From Proteiniphilum sp. UBA4084 (lineage in GTDB: Bacteria > Bacteroidota > Bacteroidia > Bacteroidales > Dysgonomonadaceae), in NCBI GenBank assembly GCA_002383605.1, contig DFYK01000017.1, positions 34,757-45,795 of the forward strand: a DNA stretch of 11,039 nucleotides. The letters run 5' to 3'. Position 1 is the stretch's first letter, and each line of letters starts with the position of its first letter. The notes below the pieces were generated by a model. The model was not told the DNA's origin and searched no databases. It was given only the letters and a program-made list of their open reading frames with translations. Of this stretch, positions 1 to 6,248 are shown piece after piece. A program made the position numbers and the translations under genes.

Positions 1-133
1 GTCCTAAATAGAGGCCGCGCCAGATATAGGAACTCACAAAATCAGCACCGGCCTTCAATGAAATTCCCTGCGCTTTGATACTGACCGTAGAAATTGAGAA
101 CGCAAACAGAACAGCAATTAATTTAATTTTCAT
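1..133 (-). CDS. Outer-membrane or secreted protein, N-terminal fragment
   Basis: This partial gene reads leftward from an ATG at 133 and stays open to the window edge, giving 44 codons. The first 22 residues form a typical Sec signal peptide: K at positions 2 and 4, a hydrophobic stretch LIAVLFAFSIS, and a probable cleavage after KA before Q22. The mature part begins GISLKAGADF and continues with VSSYIWRGLYLG. An [S/N]xYxWRG motif just after the signal peptide is common at the first strand of small outer-membrane beta-barrel proteins, so a barrel protein is the best guess, but only the start is visible. It is divergent from the gene at 440. A match to the Bacteroidota promoter consensus lies upstream at 255-284, which implies a 5' leader of about 115 nt. 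The substrate or role cannot be told from this fragment. Confidence 0.75.
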   Translation of the reverse strand, partial: MKIKLIAVLFAFSISTVSIKAQGISLKAGADFVSSYIWRGLYLG

Positions 134-254
134 ACTTTTTACATTTTAAATGAATAACCTCAATCTTTTTTTCTAATTGATAACCAAAACAAAGAATACA
201 ATCTTTTTGAAATCAAATAAGCACATTTAAAATCTTTTTGATTGTTTTATTCGA

Positions 255-284
255 CAAAGATAGTCAAAAAGATTATAGAACAAA
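255..284 (-). promoter_or_regulatory. Bacteroidota-type promoter for the leftward gene
   Basis: On the minus strand the sequence TATCTTTG (plus 262-255) matches the -7 consensus TAnnTTTG exactly. A TTTG -33 box (plus 284-281) lies 18 nt upstream of it. This is the only promoter in the window with both boxes intact. Transcription would start near 248-250, leaving a long AT-rich leader before the ATG at 133. Confidence 0.6.
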
Positions 285-415
285 TAAATAAATAACATTT
301 TGACTAAAAAATTACAAAAAAAATGTCACTACGATAAGAAACCGCTCCTGATTCGCTCTAAGCGGAGACTTCGTTAATTCATAATCAAATATTTAGGAAA
401 CAAAAAAAATATCAC

Positions 416-423
416 TATTTTTG
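416..423 (+). promoter_or_regulatory. -7 promoter element before the helix-hairpin-helix gene
   Basis: TATTTTTG matches TAnnTTTG exactly. The expected -33 box is only approximate (TTTA at 392-395, 20 nt upstream). A start site near 430 leaves a leader of about 10 nt before the ATG at 440, which helps to fix that start. Confidence 0.5.
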
Positions 424-439
424 TAAAAATCGATGCGTG

Positions 440-2491
440 ATGAAAAATATTATTACCATTCTCAGCTTTTTATCTCTCGGTTTCATTGGTGAAATCCATG
501 CGCAACATGTTAACTGGCGTGAATATGTGGAACAGCTGGCCGAAGAAGAGGGAATGAATGAAGCTGCCATCGAGAACATGTATCAGGCGTTGCTTCAACT
601 GGAAAACAATCCATTTGATCTGAACAGGATCACCCGGGAACAGTTGGAGAGAATCCCTTTGCTTTCATTGGATGAAGTGGCCGCCATTGACGGATTTCTG
701 GAGAAAAACAGACCCCTGTATACCGTTTTCGAGCTGCGCAACGTGCCCCACCTCGATCTGGAGACGGTGGAACGGATCATCCCTTTCTTTTATGTCGGAG
801 ACAGCAAAAGCCCTGAAACGGCAGGACTACGTCCAGGTATCCTGCAAAACGGACAGCATGAGGTGCAGTTTCGTCTCGACAAGACCGTCACCCCACGTGC
901 AGGGTACGGGGATTTTTCCGACAGCATCCTTGTCCGTTACCCCAACCGCAAATACAGGGGTGAAGATTTTTACAACTCGCTGCGCTATGCATTTCGCTAC
1001 CGCGATAAGGTACAAATGGGCATAACGGCGGAGAAGGACGCAGGGGAACCATTTTTCAAGGAGGGATATCCCAGGGGATACGACCACTATGGCCTGCACC
1101 TGATCATTCGTGACTTAGGCCTACTGAAAACCGTGGCGCTGGGCGACTACCGGCTCTCCTTCGGACAAGGACTCATCCTGAACAACGACTTCATGGTCAG
1201 CAAAACGTGGAGCTCCGAAAGCATCGTCCGTCGCACACAGCAGCCAAAGCGCCATTTTTCAACTGCTGAAAGCGGTTTCTTCAGGGGTGCCGCTGTCGTA
1301 GTCGGATTGGGAGATTTCGCCGTCACCACCTTCTATTCCAACAAGCGGATCGACGGCAATGTGTCGAACGAAGGGAACATCACCTCCTTCAAAACCGACG
1401 GACTCCATCGCACACCCTCGGAGATTGAAAAGAAAAAGAACACGCGTGAGCAGGTTGCCGGAACCAACATCAATTACCGCAAAAATCGTTTTCAGGCGGG
1501 TATCAGCGGGCTCTACCATACCTACAGCAGGATGCATCACCCTACCCTGCAGGACTACAATATTTATTACCTGCGCGACAGGTCAAACGTGAATGCAAGT
1601 GTCGACTATTCCTATCAACTGCCGGGATTCATCGTCGCGGGCGAGACCGCAATCGCGAAGAACGGATCGGTAGCTACACTGCACACCCTGCAGTACAGAC
1701 CCTCTTCGAGCCTTTCCTTTTCACTCCTGCACCGATATTACCCAATCTCCTACAATGCCCTCTACGCACAAGCTTTTTCGGAGGGGAACGCCGTACGCAA
1801 TGAAAGAGGCCTGTTTCTCAGCACGCAATTCACACCCTTCAGAAGATTTACCGTGAACAGCTACCTGGATATCGTGCGATACCCCTGGCTTAAATTTGGC
1901 GTGGACACCCCGTCAAAAGCGCTGGATTTCTATCTCCTGGGCACCTATACCCTCTCCCGCCAGTCCTCTTTCGATCTTCGGTATAAATACAAGCAAAAAG
2001 AGAAGAACATGACCTGGCCCGATGAGTACTCCATTTCCGTTTTGCCTTACGCCACCCATAAAATCAGGATTCGGTACGCCCACACATTCAGAAGCGGATG
2101 GGAAACACGTACCACCGCCGACATGGCCCGTTACACAGAAAAACATTTCCCTTCGGAAACCGGCTACATGCTATCACAAAATATCGGCTATCGTGGAAAG
2201 GGTCCTTTTACAGGTGATTTCTATCTGGCTTTTTTTGATGCAGAGAGTTACGATGTGCGCCTCTACTCCTACGAAAGGAATCTGCTCAACTCCTTCTACA
2301 TGCCTTCCTTTTACGGACAAGGCAGCCGGACAGCAATTTCAGTTAAATATGAGGCCACCGCTGCACTCACCCTCTCACTGAAAGCCGGCCACACCCGATA
2401 CTTCGACCGGGACAGCATCGGCAGTGGCACCGAGCTGATAGAGGGTAACCGCAGAACTGATCTCTATTTCTATCTGAGATGGAAGTTCTGA
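440..2491 (+). CDS. Helix-hairpin-helix protein with outer-membrane beta-barrel
   Basis: The 683-residue product starts with a Sec signal peptide (residues 1-21, ending EIHA before Q22). Residues about 24-117 are helical and include two tandem helix-hairpin-helix-like units: NPFDLNRITREQLERIPLLS (58-76) running on to EVAAI, then TVFELRNVPHLDLETVERII (95-114). Their spacing resembles ComEA, a periplasmic DNA-binding protein of competence, but the glycines of the usual GxG hairpin are missing (LLS and HLD instead). From about residue 135 to the end, alternating aromatic and polar strands and the terminal F683 (YFYLRWKF) indicate a BAM-assembled outer-membrane barrel. A GTG at 437 could extend the ORF by one codon; ATG 440 is preferred. 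An overlapping ATG at 433 is in another frame. Similar full-length proteins, usually labelled helix-hairpin-helix domain-containing protein, occur in Bacteroidota, but I know of no established function. A link to DNA uptake is inference. Confidence 0.85.
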   Translation: MKNIITILSFLSLGFIGEIHAQHVNWREYVEQLAEEEGMNEAAIENMYQALLQLENNPFDLNRITREQLERIPLLSLDEVAAIDGFLEKNRPLYTVFELRNVPHLDLETVERIIPFFYVGDSKSPETAGLRPGILQNGQHEVQFRLDKTVTPRAGYGDFSDSILVRYPNRKYRGEDFYNSLRYAFRYRDKVQMGITAEKDAGEPFFKEGYPRGYDHYGLHLIIRDLGLLKTVALGDYRLSFGQGLILNNDFMVSKTWSSESIVRRTQQPKRHFSTAESGFFRGAAVVVGLGDFAVTTFYSNKRIDGNVSNEGNITSFKTDGLHRTPSEIEKKKNTREQVAGTNINYRKNRFQAGISGLYHTYSRMHHPTLQDYNIYYLRDRSNVNASVDYSYQLPGFIVAGETAIAKNGSVATLHTLQYRPSSSLSFSLLHRYYPISYNALYAQAFSEGNAVRNERGLFLSTQFTPFRRFTVNSYLDIVRYPWLKFGVDTPSKALDFYLLGTYTLSRQSSFDLRYKYKQKEKNMTWPDEYSISVLPYATHKIRIRYAHTFRSGWETRTTADMARYTEKHFPSETGYMLSQNIGYRGKGPFTGDFYLAFFDAESYDVRLYSYERNLLNSFYMPSFYGQGSRTAISVKYEATAALTLSLKAGHTRYFDRDSIGSGTELIEGNRRTDLYFYLRWKF

Positions 2492-2506
2492 GTCGATTGT
2501 TTTTTG

Positions 2507-2514
2507 TACTTTTG
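2507..2514 (+). promoter_or_regulatory. -7 promoter element before the ABC-F gene
   Basis: TACTTTTG matches TAnnTTTG exactly and lies 19 nt before the ATG at 2534. The -33 region overlaps the end of the upstream coding sequence and has no clear TTTG. The element suggests that the ABC-F gene has its own promoter although the gap is only 42 nt. Confidence 0.45.
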
Positions 2515-2533
2515 AAGCCAAATCCAGATATAT

Positions 2534-4408
2534 ATGCCCCACCCCCTCCTGCAAATCGACTCACTTACCAAAAGCTTCGGCGATCTGCTGCTCTTTCGCG
2601 ATATCTCGTTCGGCATTGCCGAGGGAGATAAGATCGGGTTGATTGCCCGCAACGGAGCGGGGAAGACTACCCTACTAAACATCATCGCGGGGAGGGAGAG
2701 CCACGACGACGGAAGGGTGGTATTTCGCAATGACATTCGGTTTGCCTATCTGGAACAGTCGCCACAGTACGACCCGGAGCTGACAGTGCTTGAAGCATGC
2801 TTCAGCGCCGACAACGAAACAGTGAAACTGATTGCACGTTATGAGGAGATGCTCTCTTCGCACGATCAGACCGGACTCGACGAGCTGTTGCTGCAGATGG
2901 ATCTGCTCAAGACATGGGATTACGAGCAACGCATCAAGCAGATACTCTCCCAACTCAAGATCACCGACTTTCACCAGAAGATGGGCGAGCTTTCCGGTGG
3001 TCAGGTGAAACGGGTGGCACTGGCCAATGTACTGATCAGCGAACCGGAGCTCATCATCATGGACGAGCCCACCAACCACCTCGACCTGGAGATGGTGGAG
3101 TGGCTCGAAGAGTACCTCAACCGAAACAGGATGAGCCTGCTGATGGTGACGCACGACCGTTATTTCCTCGACCGCATCTGTACGCAGATCCTGGAGATCG
3201 ATGAAAAACAGCTTTTCTCCTACAAAGGGAATTTTTCCTACTACCTGGAGAAAAGAGAGGAGCGGGTTGCCACACAAAATACGGAGGTGGATCGTGCCCG
3301 CAACCTGATGCGGAAAGAACTGGACTGGATGCGCCGCCAGCCCCAGGCACGGGGTACCAAAGCAAAATCACGCATCGACGCTTTTTATTCGCTGGAAGAG
3401 AAGGCGCAACGGCGCCGCGAGGAGGAAGGCGTGCGCCTGGCTGCCCGCGGATCTTACATCGGGAAAAAGATCTTTGAAGCGAAACATGTGACCAAACGTT
3501 TTGGAGATGTCCGCATCACCAACGATTTCAATTACATCTTCTCACGGTATGAAAAAATGGGTATCGTAGGAAACAACGGCACCGGGAAATCGACCTTCGT
3601 AAAGATGCTCCTCGGCAAAGAAAGGCCCGACAGCGGCGGCTTCGAGATCGGCGAAACAGTGAACTTCGGTTATTACAGCCAGGAGGGACTGCTGTTCGAC
3701 GAGCAGATGAAAGTGATTGATGTGGTGCAAAACATCGCGGAAGTAATCGACCTGGGCAATGGCAGCAAACTGACCGCCTCGCAGTTTCTGCAACATTTTC
3801 TCTTCTCCCCGGAAAAACAACACAACTATGTCTACAAGCTCAGCGGGGGCGAGAAAAGGCGACTTTACCTCTGCACCGTGCTCATCACCAACCCCAACTT
3901 TCTGGTACTTGATGAGCCGACAAACGACCTGGACATCATCACACTGAACATCCTGGAAGAATACCTCGCCGGATTTAAAGGATGCCTTATCGTGGTGTCG
4001 CACGACCGCTACTTTATGGACAAGGTGGTGGATCACCTGCTGGTATTCCATGGAGACGCCCGCATTCAGGACTTTCCCGGGAATTACACCCAGTACCGCG
4101 AATGGAAAACTGAGGAACAGAAAAAAGAGGCAGAGGAGCAAAAAACCAACAGACAGGAAACCGATACGCGAAAAAACAGGCCGTCTGAAGAAAAGAAGAA
4201 ACTCTCATTCAAGGAAAAACGAGAGTTTGAATCGCTCGAAGCAGAGATTGAACAGCTGGAAACGGAAAAAACTACACTTACCGAAGCACTCTCATCCGGG
4301 AATCTGTCTGCTGAAGAACTGATGAATAAATCTTCGCAGTTGTCCGAAATCATGGAGTTGATCGATGAAAAAACAATGCGCTGGCTCGAGCTGAGTGAGC
4401 TGGCGTAA
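2534..4408 (+). CDS. uup: ABC-F family ATPase, Uup type
   Basis: This is a soluble 624-residue protein with two ATP-binding cassettes and no membrane segments, as expected for ABC-F ribosome-associated ATPases. Cassette 1 has the Walker A ARNGAGKTT (38-46), signature LSGGQ (153-157), Walker B LIIMDEP (173-179) and switch histidine H207. A charged linker at about 235-300 corresponds to the ABC-F linker between the cassettes. Cassette 2 has GNNGTGKST (346-354), LSGGE (436-440), FLVLDEP (456-462) and H490. The tail (about 520-624) is a lysine- and glutamate-rich coiled coil containing KLSFKEKREFESLEAEIEQL, typical of the Uup C-terminal domain that binds nucleic acid. Both catalytic glutamates are present. 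The first Walker A glycine of cassette 1 is alanine. Uup-type proteins are linked to ribosome function and to the handling of branched DNA. The gene appears to be transcribed alone. Assignment to Uup rather than another ABC-F subgroup rests mainly on the tail. Confidence 0.9.
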   Translation: MPHPLLQIDSLTKSFGDLLLFRDISFGIAEGDKIGLIARNGAGKTTLLNIIAGRESHDDGRVVFRNDIRFAYLEQSPQYDPELTVLEACFSADNETVKLIARYEEMLSSHDQTGLDELLLQMDLLKTWDYEQRIKQILSQLKITDFHQKMGELSGGQVKRVALANVLISEPELIIMDEPTNHLDLEMVEWLEEYLNRNRMSLLMVTHDRYFLDRICTQILEIDEKQLFSYKGNFSYYLEKREERVATQNTEVDRARNLMRKELDWMRRQPQARGTKAKSRIDAFYSLEEKAQRRREEEGVRLAARGSYIGKKIFEAKHVTKRFGDVRITNDFNYIFSRYEKMGIVGNNGTGKSTFVKMLLGKERPDSGGFEIGETVNFGYYSQEGLLFDEQMKVIDVVQNIAEVIDLGNGSKLTASQFLQHFLFSPEKQHNYVYKLSGGEKRRLYLCTVLITNPNFLVLDEPTNDLDIITLNILEEYLAGFKGCLIVVSHDRYFMDKVVDHLLVFHGDARIQDFPGNYTQYREWKTEEQKKEAEEQKTNRQETDTRKNRPSEEKKKLSFKEKREFESLEAEIEQLETEKTTLTEALSSGNLSAEELMNKSSQLSEIMELIDEKTMRWLELSELA

Positions 4409-4471
4409 ATTTAGAAAGATTTTAAATAACTTATCTGTACCGGTTTATTTTTTTTCAAACTGAAAATTGTT

Positions 4472-4479
4472 TATTTTTG
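4472..4479 (+). promoter_or_regulatory. -7 promoter element for the rubrerythrin transcript
   Basis: TATTTTTG matches TAnnTTTG exactly. The -33 region is a T-run (around 4446-4455) without a TTTG. A start near 4486 would leave about 100 nt before the rubrerythrin ATG. This is much longer than the 10-20 nt leaders of the three other plus-strand genes with such an element, and it is the space occupied by the short ORF at 4489-4590. Confidence 0.5.
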
Positions 4480-4488
4480 TTGATAAAG

Positions 4489-4590
4489 ATGATCCATGAT
4501 ATGTGGGACGACAATGCCTGCATCATTACGCAGCAATGGAACATCACCCAATTGAAGACCGATAATTCAAATAAACGAAAAATCTTATGA
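4489..4590 (+). CDS. Possible leader peptide ORF upstream of rubrerythrin
   Basis: A 33-codon ORF begins with ATG at 4489, with an alternative in-frame ATG at 4501 giving 29 codons. It ends in TGA at 4588-4590, overlapping the rubrerythrin ATG (4587-4589) as ATGA, the classic arrangement for translational coupling. The peptide starts MIHDMWDDNACIITQQWNIT and ends in a basic stretch NKRKIL. It shows no membrane segment and no family I recognise. The ATG at 4501 lies 22 nt after the -7 element, the same distance as the start codons of the neighbouring genes (17-25 nt). An open frame of this length can easily occur by chance, so this is a tentative call; the stretch may simply be an untranslated leader. 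Confidence 0.3.
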   Translation: MIHDMWDDNACIITQQWNITQLKTDNSNKRKIL

Positions 4591-5165
4591 AGAGTGTAAA
4601 AGGAACCCAAACCGAAAAGAACCTGATGCAGTCATTTGCAGGGGAATCACAGGCACGCATGCGTTATACCTTTTTTGCGAAAGAAGCGAAAAAGGAAGGT
4701 TACGAGCAGATTGCCGCCATCTTTCAGGAAACGGCCGACCAGGAAATGAGTCATGCCAAGCGGATGTTCAGATACCTTGAAGGAGGAATGGTGGAGATTA
4801 CAGCATCTTTTCCAGCAGGCGTGATCGGCACCACAGCCGAAAACCTGAAGGCAGCAGCCGAAGGAGAGAATGAAGAGTGGACCGACCTCTATCCCCACTT
4901 CGCCGAGGTGGCCGAGCAGGAAGGATTCAAGGAGATTGCCACCATGTACCGCATGGTTGCCAAAGCCGAAGCAATACACGAAGAGCGTTACCTGAAGCTG
5001 CTGGAGCGTGTGGTGAACGGCACCGTGTTTGTGCGGGAAGAGGAGATCGACTGGATCTGCCGTCATTGCGGATATGTGTTTACCGGCAAGAAACCGCCGA
5101 AAAACTGTCCCACGTGCCTGCACCCGCAAGCTTACTTCGAACCCAAAAACGAAGCTTACTATTAA
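4587..5165 (+). CDS. rbr: Rubrerythrin
   Basis: This is a cytoplasmic non-haem iron peroxidase of anaerobes that reduces hydrogen peroxide with electrons passed through its rubredoxin-like centre. At 192 residues it has the normal family length. The N-terminal four-helix ferritin-like domain carries the expected diiron ligands: E20 (FAGESQARMRY), E53 and H56 (ETADQEMSHA), E94 and E97 (GENEEW), and E128 and H131 (AEAIHEER). The C-terminal rubredoxin-like domain has two cysteine pairs, C158-RH-C161 and C174-PT-C177, which bind one iron. All ligands are present, so it should be active. The role in peroxide defence is known for the family and fits a strict anaerobe. No obvious PerR or OxyR operator was seen. 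Its start overlaps the stop of a short upstream ORF. Downstream lie a long structured region and a strong terminator at 5408-5442. Confidence 0.97.
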   Translation: MKSVKGTQTEKNLMQSFAGESQARMRYTFFAKEAKKEGYEQIAAIFQETADQEMSHAKRMFRYLEGGMVEITASFPAGVIGTTAENLKAAAEGENEEWTDLYPHFAEVAEQEGFKEIATMYRMVAKAEAIHEERYLKLLERVVNGTVFVREEEIDWICRHCGYVFTGKKPPKNCPTCLHPQAYFEPKNEAYY

Positions 5166-5194
5166 TATTTTAAATTTTACTCGCAGAACTTATA

Positions 5195-5361
5195 TTGTAT
5201 GTAACTAAAGTGGAGACATTGAGATGTTTTGTGGGGACCCATAGAGCACAATGAGCGTTAAAAGAGTAGCTGTCCGAAGCGAAGCAAGTTCTACTCTTTT
5301 AGCTCATGTAAGCGATTATGGGTCACAAAATATCGGCAGTCGACAATTTAGTTGCATACAA
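5195..5361. repeat. Long rod-like imperfect inverted repeat, possible structured RNA
   Basis: Almost the whole stretch folds on itself. The outer stem is 15 bp (5195-5209 with 5347-5361, one G-T pair). A 3-bp GAC/GTC step follows (5215-5217 with 5339-5341). Next is an 11-bp stem (5223-5233 with 5324-5334, one G-T pair) and, after a GGG bulge, a 6-bp stem ACCCAT (5237-5242 with 5318-5323). The apical stem is 6 + 11 bp (5251-5256 with 5302-5307; 5259-5269 with 5291-5301), closed by a 21-nt loop that contains GAAGC twice in tandem. This is about 52 pairs in 167 nt. It could be a non-coding RNA, a cis-acting leader of the following gene, or a MITE-like element. I do not recognise a known RNA family, and the strand is undetermined. 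Confidence 0.65.
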
Positions 5362-5407
5362 ACAACTTGTGAGACTTGAATGAATGGAACTTTCGGAAAA
5401 AATTAAG

Positions 5408-5442
5408 AAGCTGATCCCGGCAAAAAGGGATCGGCTTTTTTT
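5408..5442 (+). terminator. Strong intrinsic terminator before tcdA
   Basis: An 11-bp stem (5408-5418 AAGCTGATCCC with 5427-5437 GGGATCGGCTT, one G-T pair) closes an 8-nt loop and runs into a seven-T tract (5436-5442). This is a textbook rho-independent terminator on the plus strand. It would end the rubrerythrin transcript, or a separate RNA covering 5195-5361. It stops only 21 nt before the tcdA ATG, so it could also act as an attenuator for that gene. Confidence 0.8.
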
Positions 5443-5463
5443 AAGAAAACAACATTATAATCC

Positions 5464-6204
5464 ATGGTGTACAACGAACTTTTTGCCCGCACGGAACTGC
5501 TGGTCGGATCAGCCGCGATGGAACGGATTGCCGCAAGTAGAGTAATCCTCTTTGGTGTGGGCGGCGTGGGCAGCTGGTGTGCCGAAGCGTTGATCCGCAG
5601 CGGGATCATGCACTTGACACTGGTCGATTCCGACCGGGTGGCAACAGCAAATATCAACCGGCAGCTCCCGGCTACCACCCTGACGGTGGGGGAATTGAAA
5701 GTGGAGGTAATGAAACGACGGTTGCTGGAGATCAACCCCGAGGCACAAATCAACACCCTACCCATCATATACAATGATGAAACATCGGAGTCGTTTCACC
5801 TGGAGCAATACGATTACATCATCGATGCCATCGATTCCCTCTCCCACAAAGTTCACCTGCTGGTTCATGCCTCCCGTACCGGGGCGATCCTCTTCTCTTC
5901 CATGGGTGCAGCCCTCAAGATGGACCCGCAACAGATTCGGGTAGGAGAGTTCTGGAAAGTGCGCGGTTGCAAGCTGGCATCGGCTTTGCGTCAGCGGATG
6001 AGGAAGAATGAAAAGCCGGAAAAACCGTTTCTCTGCGTCTACAGCGAAGAGTTACTTTCCAACAAGGGAGAGGAGGCGCTACCTGATGCAGACGAGCATG
6101 GCAGCTTCCGAAAAGCACAAACCAACGGCACCATGGTACAGGTCACCGCCGTCTTCGGCTTCACCCTCTCCGGCCTTGTAATTCAGGATATCGTGCGGCA
6201 TTAA
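5464..6204 (+). CDS. tcdA: tRNA threonylcarbamoyladenosine dehydratase (TcdA/CsdL, ThiF-like)
   Basis: This 246-residue protein belongs to the E1/ThiF-like superfamily and is most like TcdA (CsdL), which uses ATP to cyclise t6A at position 37 of ANN-decoding tRNAs to ct6A. The ATP-binding Rossmann motif is FGVGGVGSW (30-38), followed by the acidic strand end VDSD (54-57) and the conserved N-x-NRQ (63-67). DAIDS (121-125) and K129 fit the adenylation site. SSMGAALKMDP in the middle and FLCVYSEE in the C-terminal part are typical of this subfamily. The length fits TcdA; there is no rhodanese or C-terminal MoeB extension. The ATG at 5464 is the only reasonable start. No -7 element is visible just upstream; the terminator at 5408-5442 sits there instead. 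The argS promoter overlaps the end of the gene, so co-transcription with argS is not required. Confidence 0.9.
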   Translation: MVYNELFARTELLVGSAAMERIAASRVILFGVGGVGSWCAEALIRSGIMHLTLVDSDRVATANINRQLPATTLTVGELKVEVMKRRLLEINPEAQINTLPIIYNDETSESFHLEQYDYIIDAIDSLSHKVHLLVHASRTGAILFSSMGAALKMDPQQIRVGEFWKVRGCKLASALRQRMRKNEKPEKPFLCVYSEELLSNKGEEALPDADEHGSFRKAQTNGTMVQVTAVFGFTLSGLVIQDIVRH

Positions 6205-6216
6205 ATACATTTTTCT

Positions 6217-6224
6217 TACCTTTG
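6217..6224 (+). promoter_or_regulatory. -7 promoter element that sets the argS start
   Basis: TACCTTTG matches TAnnTTTG exactly. No good TTTG -33 box was found. A possible TTG start codon at 6222 lies inside this element, so translation almost certainly begins at the ATG at 6249, leaving a leader of about 18 nt. Confidence 0.5.
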
Positions 6225-6248
6225 CGCTTTCAATCAGCTACATTCACT

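Larger units (their letters stand above)
134..436. other. AT-rich divergent intergenic region
   Basis: About 300 bases without a gene separate the leftward gene at 133 from the rightward gene at 440. The region is strongly AT-rich and holds one promoter for each direction (255-284 leftward, 416-423 rightward). A single GC-richer island at 331-374 can fold into a hairpin. It has a 5-bp CCGCT/AGCGG core (342-346 with 361-365) and an outer ACGA/TCGT pair (331-334 with 371-374). No T-run follows, so it is not an obvious terminator. No small ORF with supporting features was seen. Confidence 0.6.

Noticed and set aside
2675..3277. A 200-codon open frame on the minus strand, and a similar one at 3542-4141
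   Set aside because: Both are antisense to the two cassettes of the ABC-F gene; their His/Val-rich translation is a reverse-frame artefact.
4647..5129. A 160-codon open frame on the minus strand
   Set aside because: It is antisense to rubrerythrin, whose metal ligands are all intact in the plus frame.
5195..5361. Integron attC site or CRISPR-like repeat
   Set aside because: There is no integrase, no repeated unit with spacers, and the stems are too long and varied for an attC site.
5456..5461. TATAAT just before the tcdA start
   Set aside because: It looks like a sigma-70 -10 box, but it is only 2 nt from the ATG and the host appears to use the Bacteroidota TAnnTTTG element.
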